A stretch of 64,000 bases of DNA from Buchnera aphidicola (Mindarus japonicus) (lineage in GTDB: Bacteria > Pseudomonadota > Gammaproteobacteria > Enterobacterales > Enterobacteriaceae): the NCBI RefSeq assembly GCF_039393905.1, contig NZ_CP135030.1, forward strand, positions 248,001 through 312,000, in the 5' to 3' direction. This document shows positions 18,585 to 28,769 of this stretch, piece by piece. Every line of letters begins with the position of its first letter. Within the stretch, counting starts at the first letter, position 1. The notes beneath the pieces are model-generated. The model saw nothing but the letters and a program-made list of their open reading frames with translations. It ran no database searches and was not told the origin of the DNA. The position numbers were made by a program, and so were the translations under genes.

Positions 18585-19841
18585 ATGTTTCTTCCTCAAA
18601 AAAAAATTTCTGAATATGATACGGAATTATGGAATGCAATACAAAAAGAAAAAATTCGTCAAGAACAACATATTGAATTAATAGCATCAGAAAACTATGT
18701 CAGTCCTTATGTAATGGAAGCTCAAGGAACTTGGTTAACTAATAAATATGCTGAAGGTTATCCTAATAAAAGATATTATGGAGGATGTCAGTACGTAGAT
18801 ATAATTGAAAATTTGGCAATAAATAGAGCAAAAAAATTGTTTAATGCTGATTATGCTAATGTACAACCGCATTCTGGATCTCAAGCTAATTTTTCAGTAT
18901 ATACTGCTTTATTAAAACCTGGGGATTGTATTTTAGGAATGTCTTTATCACATGGAGGACATTTAACACATGGAGCTTCGGTAAATCTATCTGGAAAATT
19001 ATATAAAGTTATTTCATATGAATTAAATAAAAATGAAGAAATTGATTATTTTGCAATAGAAAAATTAGCTAAAAAATATAAACCTAAAATGATTATAGGA
19101 GGATTTTCAGCATATTCAGGTATTTGTAACTGGGAAAAAATGAGATGGATTGCTGATCAAATAAATGCTTATTTTATTGTCGACATGGCTCATATCGCTG
19201 GATTAGTAGCTGCAAATTTATATCCTAGTCCAATAAATTATGCTCATGTTGTTACTACAACTACTCATAAAACTTTAGGTGGACCTAGAGGAGGTTTAAT
19301 TTTATCAAAAAATCAGAACGAAAAATTTTATTCTTTATTAAATTCATCAGTATTTCCAGGTAATCAAGGAGGACCTTTAGTCCATATCATAGCAGCAAAA
19401 GCAATATCTTTTAAAGAAGCAATGGAACCTTGGTTTACTTTATACCAAAAAGGAATAATAAGAAATTCAAAAGAAATGGTAAAAATTTTTTTAAAAAGAG
19501 GATTTAATGTTGTATCTAAAAAAACTGAAAATCATTTATTTTTAATTAATTTATCTAATAAGAAAATTACCGGAAAAGAAGCAGATATTATCTTAGGAAA
19601 AGCAAATATTACTGTCAATAAAAATACTATTCCTAATGATATGAATGGACCTTTTATAACTTCAGGGATTCGCATAGGAACACCTGCAATTACTAGAAGA
19701 GGATTTCAAATATCTGATATTTCTAAAGTAGCTAATTGGATTTGTGATATATTAAGCAATATGAATGATCAAAATAATATTTTTAATATAAAGAAAAAAG
19801 TTTTAAGTTTATGTAAAAAATATCCTGTTTATAACAAATAA
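18585..19841 (+). CDS. glyA: serine hydroxymethyltransferase
   Basis: GlyA interconverts serine and glycine, charging tetrahydrofolate with a one-carbon unit. The 418-residue protein (E. coli 417) is highly conserved. The PLP lysine is Lys229 in [14 protein letters not shown], with [10 protein letters not shown] at residue 31, [18 protein letters not shown] at 55, and [11 protein letters not shown] near 365. AGGAG precedes the ATG by about six bases. It converges on bioD across a hairpin-containing spacer. With SerC nearby in the window, it forms part of the serine/glycine/C1 supply. Confidence 0.98.
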   Translation: MFLPQKKISEYDTELWNAIQKEKIRQEQHIELIASENYVSPYVMEAQGTWLTNKYAEGYPNKRYYGGCQYVDIIENLAINRAKKLFNADYANVQPHSGSQANFSVYTALLKPGDCILGMSLSHGGHLTHGASVNLSGKLYKVISYELNKNEEIDYFAIEKLAKKYKPKMIIGGFSAYSGICNWEKMRWIADQINAYFIVDMAHIAGLVAANLYPSPINYAHVVTTTTHKTLGGPRGGLILSKNQNEKFYSLLNSSVFPGNQGGPLVHIIAAKAISFKEAMEPWFTLYQKGIIRNSKEMVKIFLKRGFNVVSKKTENHLFLINLSNKKITGKEADIILGKANITVNKNTIPNDMNGPFITSGIRIGTPAITRRGFQISDISKVANWICDILSNMNDQNNIFNIKKKVLSLCKKYPVYNK

Positions 19842-19882
19842 TTTTTTTTAAATATATTTTTTAATCTTAAATATTACAAATT

Positions 19883-19924
19883 AAGCTAATTTTCTTTTTT
19901 TTTAAAAAATAAGAAAGTTAGTTT
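19883..19924. terminator. bidirectional terminator between glyA and bioD
   Basis: CTAATTTTCTT at 19886-19896 pairs with AAGAAAGTTAG at 19911-19921 (11 bp, one G-T), and the T and A runs inside extend the stem. It lies in the 99-base spacer between the convergent genes, with TTTTAAC following on the plus strand. Confidence 0.5.
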
Positions 19925-19940
19925 TAACTAAATATAAAAA

Positions 19941-20657
19941 TTATTTAAAAAACATCGATTTTTTATTAAAATTTAATATGTTTGGAAAAAAATTAATATT
20001 CATATTAAATCTTTTTTCTATATCTTGAACATAAGGTATTTCTCCTAAAAAAGGAATCGGTATTTTGTTTTTAATAAAATTAATATATAAAGCTGAATCA
20101 GAATTTTTTTTATTATAATGATTTGCTATCCATCCTGAAAGAAAAGCTCCAGAACTTATAATTTCATTACTAGTTAAAATAGCATGATTGATGCATCCTA
20201 TTTTTATACCAACAATTAATATTACATTTATTTTTTCTTTAATAACCCAATCAGAATATAAATAATTAGTTGATAACGGCGTATGCCAACCTCCCGCTCC
20301 TTCTATTATTATCCAATTAGCTTTTTTTTTAGATAATTTAGCTAAACCTAAGGAAATTTTTTTAAAACTTACACCTTTTTTTTTATTTTCTTTCACATCA
20401 AAAGATGGAGGATGAAAAATTTTATAGGGATAAGGATTAACCTCATTGTATGATAACTGTATACTGCTATATTTTTTTAATAAAAGAGCATCTTCATTTC
20501 TTAATCCAAATTTTGTTTTTTTACATCCTGCAGCAATAGGTTTATACCCTGCTGTAGAATAACCTATTTTTTTTGCAGCTTTTAATAGCAAAATACTTGC
20601 TGTAGTTTTTCCAATATTAGTATCTGTTCCTGTCACAAAGAAAATTTTTTTTTTCAT
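19941..20657 (-). CDS. bioD: dethiobiotin synthetase
   Basis: BioD closes the ureido ring of dethiobiotin from DAPA, CO2 and ATP. The 238-residue protein starts with the P-loop region FVTGTDTNIGKTTAS (residues 7-21). GYKPIAAGCK near residue 37 and the IIEGAGGWHTPLS block near 118 are family hallmarks. It is the downstream partner of bioB on the minus strand but separated by 183 bases that include a 40-bp perfect palindrome; in E. coli bioF and bioC occupy this place. AT-drift is high, especially at the C terminus. Confidence 0.95.
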   Translation of the reverse strand: MKKKIFFVTGTDTNIGKTTASILLLKAAKKIGYSTAGYKPIAAGCKKTKFGLRNEDALLLKKYSSIQLSYNEVNPYPYKIFHPPSFDVKENKKKGVSFKKISLGLAKLSKKKANWIIIEGAGGWHTPLSTNYLYSDWVIKEKINVILIVGIKIGCINHAILTSNEIISSGAFLSGWIANHYNKKNSDSALYINFIKNKIPIPFLGEIPYVQDIEKRFNMNINFFPNILNFNKKSMFFK

Positions 20658-20743
20658 TATTTTAACTCTAAATTATAATAATAATTATTATTAATTATTT
20701 TCTTAAATTTAATTAAAAAATAAGAAGTTTTTTATTAAAATAT

Positions 20744-20783
20744 GAATATAATTCTAAAATTATATAATTTTAGAATTATATTC
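20744..20783. repeat. 40-bp perfect palindrome between bioB and bioD
   Basis: Bases 20744-20763 are the exact complement of 20764-20783, with no mismatch and no loop. The arm begins GAATATAATTC and ends AAAATTAT. It lies between the bioB stop and the bioD start. As RNA it would form a hairpin of up to 18 bp, followed on the minus strand by ATATTTTAAT. It could be a terminator or processing site separating the two genes, or a scar of gene loss. Confidence 0.6.
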
Positions 20784-20840
20784 TATTTACAAATATTTTA
20801 TTTATATATTTAAATTATTTTTGCTAACAAAAATAAAATC

Positions 20841-21797
20841 TTATTTTTTAACTTTATTTTTTATGTTTATTTTAATTCCTAATTTTTTAAATAAGGAGAG
20901 ATCTTTTGTTTCATCTGTATTTTTAGTAGTTAATAATTTTGATCCATAAAAAATTGAATTTGCACCTGCCATAAAACACATTGTTTGCATTTCTTCACTC
21001 ATTTCTTCTCTTCCTGCAGATAAACGTATAAAAGAAGTTGGCATCATTATTCTTGCAATGGCAATAGTTCTAATAAAATCAAATTTATTAATAATTTTAT
21101 TATTTTCCATAGGTGTTCCTGGAATTTTAACTAACATGTTAATTGGTACACTTTCCGGAGGTTTAGGTAAATTAGATAGTTTTATTAATAACTTAATTCT
21201 ATCTTCTTCAGTTTCTCCAAGGCCCATAATTCCTCCTGAACATACTTTCATTCCTGTGCTTCTAACTATATCTATAGTATCTAATCGTTCTTGATAACTT
21301 CTAGTAGTTACAACTTTGTTATAAAATTCTTCTGAAGTATCTAAATTATGATTGTAAAAATCTAAACCAGCATTAGACAATCTTTTTGCTTGTGAAAATG
21401 AAAGAGATCCTAATGTCATACATGTTTCAATACCTAATTTTTTAACTTTTTTAATAATTGTTTCTAAATAAATCATATCTTTTTCTTTGGGGTTTTTCCA
21501 AGCTGCTCCCATACAAAATCTTTCAGCACCAGATTTTTTTGCTTTTTTAGCAGCCTCTAATATATTTTCTATTTTAACTAAATTTTCATTTTTTATATTA
21601 GTTTTGTATCGTGAACTTTGAGAGCAATATTTACAATCTTCAGGGCAAGTACCTGTTTTTATAGAAAGTAATGTGCTGATTTGGATTTTGTTAGGTTCAA
21701 AATTTTTTCTATGAATCTTTTGAGCATAAAACATAATATCTAAAAAAGGAGTATCAAAAAGTTTTTTAATTTCTGGAACAGACCACAATTTTTTCAT
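20841..21797 (-). CDS. bioB: biotin synthase
   Basis: BioB is a radical-SAM enzyme that inserts sulfur into dethiobiotin. The cluster ligands are in [16 protein letters not shown]; the second cluster residues are in the barrel ([30 protein letters not shown]), all conserved. I place the start at 21797, giving 318 residues beginning [14 protein letters not shown], because this aligns with the E. coli N terminus and AAGG precedes it; an upstream in-frame ATG at 21860 would run into the divergent bioA. It is shorter than E. coli BioB (346) by the loss of the variable C-terminal tail. Confidence 0.96.
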   Translation of the reverse strand: MKKLWSVPEIKKLFDTPFLDIMFYAQKIHRKNFEPNKIQISTLLSIKTGTCPEDCKYCSQSSRYKTNIKNENLVKIENILEAAKKAKKSGAERFCMGAAWKNPKEKDMIYLETIIKKVKKLGIETCMTLGSLSFSQAKRLSNAGLDFYNHNLDTSEEFYNKVVTTRSYQERLDTIDIVRSTGMKVCSGGIMGLGETEEDRIKLLIKLSNLPKPPESVPINMLVKIPGTPMENNKIINKFDFIRTIAIARIMMPTSFIRLSAGREEMSEEMQTMCFMAGANSIFYGSKLLTTKNTDETKDLSLFKKLGIKINIKNKVKK

Positions 21798-21886
21798 GTT
21801 TAACCTTATAAATATTTTATGGTATTTTAAAAGTAAAAGTTTATAATATGTATTATACAAAAATTTATATTTTTTATATATTCGAA
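21798..21886. promoter_or_regulatory. divergent bioB/bioA promoter region
   Basis: An 89-base spacer between the two start codons. In E. coli this position holds face-to-face promoters and the BirA operator. Here the sequence is A/T-rich and I could not recognise a BirA-type inverted repeat; a regulatory role is inferred from position only. Confidence 0.35.
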
Positions 21887-23173
21887 ATGGATAAAAATGA
21901 CTTAATTTTTAATTCAAGGCATATTTGGCATCCTTATGATTCAATAATAAATCCATTGCCTTGTTATCCTATAGTTTCTGCTAAAGGAGTTTTTTTAACA
22001 CTAAGTAACGGAAGAAAATTAATTGATGGAATGTCTTCTTGGTGGGCAACTATACATGGTTATAATAACCCTCGTTTAAATCAAGCATTAAAGAATCAAA
22101 TAAAAAACGTTTCTCATATTATGTTTGGTGGAATTGTTCATCCGCCAGCAATATCATTATGTAAAAAATTAATTTCTATGACTGATAGAAAATTAGAGCA
22201 TATTTTTTTAGCTGATTCTGGTTCTGTTGCTATTGAAATAGCGATGAAAATGGCATTACAATATTGGAAAAAAAAAGATTTTAAAAAAAGATTTTTTCTT
22301 ACTATTAAAAACGGGTACCATGGAGATACATTTTCAGCAATGTCTGTTTCCGACCCTGAAAATTCAATACATAAATTATATAGAAACTATTTACCAATCC
22401 ATTTTTTTGCGGATTCTCCTAAATCAAAATTTGGGGGGGAATGGATAAAAAATGATATTAATTCTTTTGAAATTTTAATAAAAAAAAATTTTAAAAAAAT
22501 AGCTGCTGTTATTTTAGAACCAATAGTTCAAGGTGCTGGAGGAATGAGATTTTACCATCCAACATATTTAAAAAAAGTTAGATTATTTTGTACTTATTAT
22601 AAAATACCATTAATTTTAGATGAAATAGCAACTGGTTTTGGAAGAACAGGAAAATTATTTGCTTATGAATATGCTGATGTCTCTCCTGATATTTTATGTT
22701 TAGGAAAAGCAATTACGGGAGGAACTTTAACTTTATCAGCTGTTTTAACTACTAAAAAAATTTCTAAAAAAATTAGTAATAACTATCCAGGATGTTTAAT
22801 GCATGGTCCAACATTTATGGCAAATCCATTAGCATGTGCTGTAGCCACAGAAAATTTAAATATATTACAAGAAAATAAATGGAAAAAGCAAGTTTTTAAT
22901 ATTAATAAAATCTTATATAAGTACTTGTTACCAATAAAAAATCATCCCATGGTTGATGACATTAGAATATTAGGTGCTATAGCTGTTATTGATTGTAAAA
23001 AAGAAATAAATATTGAAAAAATTCAACAATTTTTTGTTAAAAACGGTGTTTGGATTAGACCATTTAAAAAATTAATATATATTATGCCAGCTTATATCAT
23101 AGATAAAAAATCATTAAAAAAACTTATTTCTGTAATGATTAAATCATTAAATTATTACTTTTTTTTTATTTAA
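21887..23173 (+). CDS. bioA: adenosylmethionine-8-amino-7-oxononanoate aminotransferase
   Basis: BioA transfers the amino group of S-adenosylmethionine to KAPA, giving DAPA, using PLP. I choose the ATG at 21887 ([20 protein letters not shown]) because it aligns with the E. coli start; a further in-frame ATG at 21848 overlaps the bioB side and adds an unrelated leader. The 428 residues (E. coli 429) keep [44 protein letters not shown], the PLP aspartate in [13 protein letters not shown], and the PLP lysine in [10 protein letters not shown]. The pathway upstream of KAPA (bioF, bioC) is not here. Confidence 0.96.
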   Translation: MDKNDLIFNSRHIWHPYDSIINPLPCYPIVSAKGVFLTLSNGRKLIDGMSSWWATIHGYNNPRLNQALKNQIKNVSHIMFGGIVHPPAISLCKKLISMTDRKLEHIFLADSGSVAIEIAMKMALQYWKKKDFKKRFFLTIKNGYHGDTFSAMSVSDPENSIHKLYRNYLPIHFFADSPKSKFGGEWIKNDINSFEILIKKNFKKIAAVILEPIVQGAGGMRFYHPTYLKKVRLFCTYYKIPLILDEIATGFGRTGKLFAYEYADVSPDILCLGKAITGGTLTLSAVLTTKKISKKISNNYPGCLMHGPTFMANPLACAVATENLNILQENKWKKQVFNINKILYKYLLPIKNHPMVDDIRILGAIAVIDCKKEINIEKIQQFFVKNGVWIRPFKKLIYIMPAYIIDKKSLKKLISVMIKSLNYYFFFI

Positions 23174-23248
23174 AGAAAAAATACATATATGATTAAGTAT
23201 AGTCAAAGAACTTTTTAAAATTTATATATTTTATATAAATATAAATTT

Positions 23249-24244
23249 TTATTTATATATAGTTTCTATCCAAATAGGACCCTTTCCTACTGAAATAGAT
23301 TTTTCTTTAGAAAGATATCCTGTATTTGAAGATATATTATATATACTCATATGGTTGGATTTCTGACCAACAACAAGTAATTTTTTACTTTTTTCATCAA
23401 TATTAAAGGAACGGGGTTGATCTTCAGTATCAAAATGTTTTTTTAATTTAAGTAGATTCGTTTTTTTTTGTATTAAAAAAAGAGAAATAAGATTAGCTGA
23501 ACGATCAGAAGTATATAAAAAATTATTAGAGAAATTTAAACGTATCTCAGAAGCCCATCGATTTCCTTTATAATTTTCAGGTAAGCTATCTATTTTTTGA
23601 ATACATTTTATATTTTTAACATTTTTATTTAATTCCCAAACATTAACAGTACTATCTAATTCATTAATTGAATATGCAATTTTTTTAGTGCTATGAAAGA
23701 CCATATGTCTTGGACCAGAATTTTTATTTGTTTTTATATAATGTAAATTTTTTTCATCTAATCCTTGTTCTTTTTTAAAAGAGTATAGATAGATTTTATC
23801 TTTTAAAAGAGAAGTAATAAATAAGGAGTTAGTAAATAAATCAAGATAAGAAAAATGACAACCTTTTAAATTTTCTATTTTTTGTATAATTTTTTTTGGA
23901 ATATAAAAATTATCTAAAAGTATAACAATGAGACAACTATACTTATATGAACTAATAAATAAAAAATTCAGATTTTTATCTGATGAAATATGATTAGGGG
24001 AAGCTGGTAGTTTTATTTTAGAAATTTGAGTCAAAGTTCCATTTTGATTAATATCATATGTAATTAGACAATAATTTGGTCTAATTCCTACATAAAGTTT
24101 ATTTACATCTTTAATAATTTTAATAGGTTGAGCTTCTCTTGAAATATTTATTTTTTGAATTAACCTAATAGAATTACAATTTTTTAATTTCCATACTTCG
24201 ATAGTTTTACTTTCTGGGCAAGCTATGTAAATATACAAGTTCAT
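23249..24244 (-). CDS. pgl: 6-phosphogluconolactonase
   Basis: Hydrolyses 6-phosphogluconolactone, the second pentose-phosphate step after Zwf (52129). The protein has 331 residues, the same length as E. coli Pgl (YbhE), and is a seven-bladed beta-propeller. Conserved blocks are YIACPESKTIEVW at the N terminus, LYVGIRPNY, LKGCHFS, GPRHMVFH, ELDSTVNVWEL, RWASEIRL, TEDQPRSFNID, and VGKGPIW at the end. It stands alone between the convergent bioA and mfd on the same strand. Confidence 0.95.
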   Translation of the reverse strand: MNLYIYIACPESKTIEVWKLKNCNSIRLIQKINISREAQPIKIIKDVNKLYVGIRPNYCLITYDINQNGTLTQISKIKLPASPNHISSDKNLNFLFISSYKYSCLIVILLDNFYIPKKIIQKIENLKGCHFSYLDLFTNSLFITSLLKDKIYLYSFKKEQGLDEKNLHYIKTNKNSGPRHMVFHSTKKIAYSINELDSTVNVWELNKNVKNIKCIQKIDSLPENYKGNRWASEIRLNFSNNFLYTSDRSANLISLFLIQKKTNLLKLKKHFDTEDQPRSFNIDEKSKKLLVVGQKSNHMSIYNISSNTGYLSKEKSISVGKGPIWIETIYK

Positions 24245-24371
24245 AAAGGTTCCTGAATAAAAAAAATTTTTTATAAAAAAGATAATTAATAAAATTAACT
24301 ATAATTTATATGTAAAAATATATCAATATGTGATTTAAATTTTAAATTTAGTAGAAATTAATTTTTTTTAT

Positions 24372-26441
24372 TTATGAAATTACCTTTAAAATATTTTTAA
24401 TCCATTTTAAACATTCTGAATGTTTTTTAAATTTTTTTTTAAAAAAAATTGATGTTTTTCCATTCATTTTCCAAATTTCAGTTTCAGAATTTAATATTCT
24501 AAATAAATTTTCAATATGAATTAAATTTTTTTTAAAAAAATCTATTTTTCCTTTTGTTTTAGAAAAGGTAATACATTTAATTCCAATTTTTTTTGCTACA
24601 AAACGAATTTTTTCAATTTCAAATAAATTATTTGTAACGTCAGGAATTACTCCGAATTTTAAAAATATTTTATTTTTTAAAGTTTTTAAATCTTTTTTAG
24701 TTTGACAACTAGAAATTTTTCTATAAAAAAATAAACGAGTGTTCACATCTGAAATATATTTAGATGGTAATAAAGCTGATATTTTTAAATCTATCTCAGG
24801 TTTAAAAGAAGTTGTTTCTAACAATGACAGTTCGCTTTTGTTTTTTAAATTCCAAATAGCATTTTTTAGAAGTTTTGCATATAAAGAAATTCCAATTTTT
24901 TTTATATGTCCACTTTGTTTCTTCCCTAATAGTTCTCCACTTCCTCTGATTTCAGAATCGTAAGTAGATAAAGTTAACCCTGCTCCAAAATATTTTGTAG
25001 AAGAAAGAATAGATAATCTTTTTTTAGCGTTTTCTGTAATTTTTTTATAATCATAAACTAGCAACCAAGCATATCCTTGATAAAAAGATCTACCTACTCT
25101 TCCTCTTAATTGATGTAATTGAGATAATCCAAAATAGTCTGCTTGTTCTACAATAATAGTATTAACATTAATTATATTAATTCCAGTTTCTATAATTGTT
25201 GTACAAACAAGAACATTAAATTTTTTTTTATAAAAATTTTTTATAACTTTTCCTATATCTTTTCCATTCATTTTTCCATGTCCTACATCTATTTTAGCTT
25301 CCGGTATTAATTTTTTTAGTTTATTTACTATTTTATAAATATGTTTTACTTTATTAAATAAATAATAAACTTGTCCTCCTCTATTAATTTCTTTTAGAAT
25401 TATTTTTCTAATTAATTTAGAGTCATAATTTTTTACAAATGTTTTAACTTCTAATCTTTTATTAGGTGGGGTATTTATAATAGAAATATCTTTAATTCCA
25501 TTTATGGACATATTTAATGTTCTAGGTATAGGAGTTGCTGTTAAAGTTAATATATCAATATTTATATTAAACTTTTTAATTAATTCTTTTTGTTTTACAC
25601 CAAATCTATGTTCTTCATCAATAATTAACAATCCCAAACTCTTCCACTTTAATTTTTTAAACAAAATTTTATGAGTACCTATTACTATATTAATTTTTCC
25701 ATTTTGAATTTGTAGTATATTTTTTTTTTCTATTTCTTTTTTGCAAAATCTTGAAAAGATAGAAATATTTGTTGAAAAATTTTTAAATCTTTCTTTAAAA
25801 GAAAAAAAATGTTGTTCTGATAGCAAAGTTGTAGGTACTAAAATAAGTACTTGTTTTTTATTACATATTGATACAAATGCAGCTCTCATTGCAATTTCAG
25901 TTTTTCCAAATCCCACATCTCCACAAATTAATCTATCCATTGGGATTGGCTTAGACATATCTGCTAAAACAGAATCAATAGCATTTTGTTGATCAGGTGT
26001 TGTTTTATATAAAAAATTGCTACAAAATTTTTTATATAAATTAAGATCATTTTTAAATGAAAACCCTCTTTTTAATTTTCTTTTTGAATATATATCTAAT
26101 AAAACTGTTGCTGTATCTTCAATATTTTTAATGGTTTCTTTTCGTTCTTTTTTCCAAGTTTCATTTCCTAATTTATCTATACTAACATTTTCTTTTTTAA
26201 CTCCTTTATATTTTGAAATTAAATGCAAAGAAGCAATAGGAACATATAGTTTTGTATTATTTGCATAACCTAACATAATATATTCTGATTCAATTTCATT
26301 ATTTTTTAAATTAATTAAGCCTAAAAATTTTCCTATTCCGTGCTCAAAATGTATAACCAGTTCATTTATTGAAAAAAAATTTTTTTTTTCTTTTTTATTT
26401 TTATCATGATATATATCATGTAAAGAAAATAATGGAAGCAT
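24372..26441 (-). CDS. mfd: transcription-repair coupling factor Mfd, N-terminally truncated
   Basis: Mfd pushes stalled RNA polymerase off DNA and recruits UvrA. This 689-residue protein covers only the C-terminal 60% of E. coli Mfd (1148). It begins just before the RNA-polymerase-interacting domain (HFEHGIGKFLG at residue 31, LYVPIASLHLISKY at 65). The helicase motor is intact: Walker A GDVGFGKTE at 174-182, DEEH at 275-278, TLTATPIPRTLN, TTIIETGINI and QLHQLRGRVGRS; then the TRG motif and the C-terminal domain. The UvrB-like, UvrA-binding half is absent. The upstream 625 bases contain no recognisable remainder. So it could act as a polymerase translocase but not recruit UvrA. Confidence 0.95.
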   Translation of the reverse strand: MLPLFSLHDIYHDKNKKEKKNFFSINELVIHFEHGIGKFLGLINLKNNEIESEYIMLGYANNTKLYVPIASLHLISKYKGVKKENVSIDKLGNETWKKERKETIKNIEDTATVLLDIYSKRKLKRGFSFKNDLNLYKKFCSNFLYKTTPDQQNAIDSVLADMSKPIPMDRLICGDVGFGKTEIAMRAAFVSICNKKQVLILVPTTLLSEQHFFSFKERFKNFSTNISIFSRFCKKEIEKKNILQIQNGKINIVIGTHKILFKKLKWKSLGLLIIDEEHRFGVKQKELIKKFNINIDILTLTATPIPRTLNMSINGIKDISIINTPPNKRLEVKTFVKNYDSKLIRKIILKEINRGGQVYYLFNKVKHIYKIVNKLKKLIPEAKIDVGHGKMNGKDIGKVIKNFYKKKFNVLVCTTIIETGINIINVNTIIVEQADYFGLSQLHQLRGRVGRSFYQGYAWLLVYDYKKITENAKKRLSILSSTKYFGAGLTLSTYDSEIRGSGELLGKKQSGHIKKIGISLYAKLLKNAIWNLKNKSELSLLETTSFKPEIDLKISALLPSKYISDVNTRLFFYRKISSCQTKKDLKTLKNKIFLKFGVIPDVTNNLFEIEKIRFVAKKIGIKCITFSKTKGKIDFFKKNLIHIENLFRILNSETEIWKMNGKTSIFFKKKFKKHSECLKWIKNILKVIS

Positions 26442-26619
26442 ATTGAATAAACCGAGATTAAGTTTTAAAAAAATATAAATTTAATTCTAATAATTATTTA
26501 CTATTTAATTATCTAATAGATAAATGCTATAAGTATATTTTTTATATTTTATAAAAATTGAATTTTAACTATTATTTTTTTTAATATATATGTTTATTTT
26601 ATATTTTATTTTTTAAATT

Positions 26620-26628
26620 TGGTATAAT
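26620..26628 (+). promoter_or_regulatory. candidate extended -10 promoter element for gapA
   Basis: TGGTATAAT fits an extended -10 hexamer (TG-N-TATAAT). No good -35 is visible 17 bases upstream. It is about 440 bases before gapA, so it would give a long leader; a promoter nearer the gene is equally possible in such A/T-rich DNA. Confidence 0.25.
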
Positions 26629-26689
26629 GTCTATATATAAAAAATATTTAAGATAAATAAATAATTTATTAATTATTAGTAATAATAAT

Positions 26690-26707
26690 CTTATTTAGCT
26701 AAATAAG
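26690..26707. repeat. 18-bp perfect palindrome in the mfd-gapA spacer
   Basis: CTTATTTAG followed by its exact complement CTAAATAAG. It lies about 60 bases after the TGGTATAAT element. It could be an operator or hairpin; no regulator can be named. Confidence 0.35.
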
Positions 26708-27060
26708 TATACTACCATGTAACATTAATAGATTAAAATTTTTTGTAAAAGAAATAATTAATTATTTTTTTAAAAAAAAAATATATTTTATATCCTAATG
26801 AAAATAAGTTTATCTATAAAATTTATTAATTATTAATAAATAACTTTTAAAAAAAATTTCTTATTTTTGTTTAAAAAATAAACAAATTACATTTATTAAA
26901 TTTTTTAAATGTTATACATAAAAAATATAACCTTAATTATTAATATTTAAAAAAATAAAAAATAAAAAAAATTATTTATTTATATAATAAACATATAGAA
27001 CAACATTTTTAATAATTTTTAATTCAAGCTTTCTCTTAAACTATAACTCTAAAAAAGTGA

Positions 27061-28071
<1,011 letters not shown>

Positions 28072-28130
28072 TTCAATATAAAAAATTTAGAAAATTAATA
28101 TTGAATAAATACTTTTATTTTTTATAAAAT

Positions 28131-28165
28131 AACCATTGAAAAAAAAAAAAATAGCACAATATTAG
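28131..28165 (+). promoter_or_regulatory. candidate heat-shock promoter with a 13-A spacer, upstream of ibpA
   Basis: CCATTGAA at 28133-28140 resembles the TTGAA core of a sigma-32 -35 element. It runs into an uninterrupted run of 13 A (28139-28151), followed by TAGCACAATATTAG, where a -10 element would be expected. The lone GC-bearing patch in the spacer and its distance of about 80-100 bases from ibpA support a promoter. From memory, a poly-A run inside the ibpA promoter of pea-aphid Buchnera controls heat-shock induction. Confidence 0.5.
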
Positions 28166-28240
28166 TTGGTAAGATTATACTAGATGTAATCTATAAAAAT
28201 TTAAAATTTTATAAAAAATGATACTTAAAGGGAGGAAAAA

Positions 28241-28717
28241 ATGTCTTATCATACTTTATCTTTAATGCCATCATTTAATGAAAATATTTTTTCTGATAGA
28301 TTTAATCAAATAGATAAAATGTTTAGTACCTTAACAGGAGAACAGCCGATATCTACTGCACCTATTTATAATTTAATTCAAAAAAACGAAAAAACATATG
28401 AACTAACTGTTAGTATTCCAGGATATTCTGAAAGTGATTTAGATATTAGTGTTCATAAAAATCAATTAAAAATTATTGGAACAAAAAAGAAATCTATTTC
28501 TACTGATAAAAAAGAAAAAATTTTACATCATGGAATTAAAAAAAATAATTTTTCTTTAATTTTTAATTTAGATCATTATGTTGAAGTAAAAAAAGCAAAT
28601 TTAAATCTAGGACTATTAAAAATAATATTTGAGTATGAAATTCCAGAGAAAGAAAAACCAAGAAAAATAAACATCGACAGTAAAGATAAAAAAATATTAA
28701 AAAATATATCTAATTAA
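28241..28717 (+). CDS. ibpA: small heat-shock protein IbpA
   Basis: A ribosome- and polymer-binding holdase that protects unfolding proteins in heat stress. The 158-residue protein has the enteric IbpA N terminus (LSLMPSFNENIFSDRFNQID, then MFSTLTGEQP), the alpha-crystallin domain from about residue 38 (YELTVSIPGYSESDLDISV), the GIKKNNFSLIFNLDHYVEVKKA strand region, and an IPE-type tail. It is longer than E. coli IbpA (137) by a lysine-rich C-terminal extension. A strong GGGAGG lies six bases before the ATG, the best ribosome binding site in the area. A 14-bp terminator hairpin follows. Confidence 0.95.
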   Translation: MSYHTLSLMPSFNENIFSDRFNQIDKMFSTLTGEQPISTAPIYNLIQKNEKTYELTVSIPGYSESDLDISVHKNQLKIIGTKKKSISTDKKEKILHHGIKKNNFSLIFNLDHYVEVKKANLNLGLLKIIFEYEIPEKEKPRKINIDSKDKKILKNISN

Positions 28718-28736
28718 AAGTTAATAACTTAGAAAA

Positions 28737-28766
28737 TGTCTACTATGCTATCTAGCATAGTAGACA
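28737..28766. terminator. bidirectional intrinsic terminator between ibpA and queF
   Basis: TGTCTACTATGCTA at 28737-28750 is exactly complementary to TAGCATAGTAGACA at 28753-28766. Plus-strand RNA would end in ATTTTATT and minus-strand RNA in ATTTTCT. It sits between the two convergent stop codons, and the queF stop begins four bases beyond the stem. Confidence 0.8.
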
Positions 28767-28769
28767 ATT

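Noticed and set aside
21798..21860. Overlapping starts of bioA and bioB as a true antisense overlap
   Set aside because: The upstream ATGs at 21848 (plus) and 21860 (minus) add residues without homology; the inner starts align with E. coli and remove the overlap.
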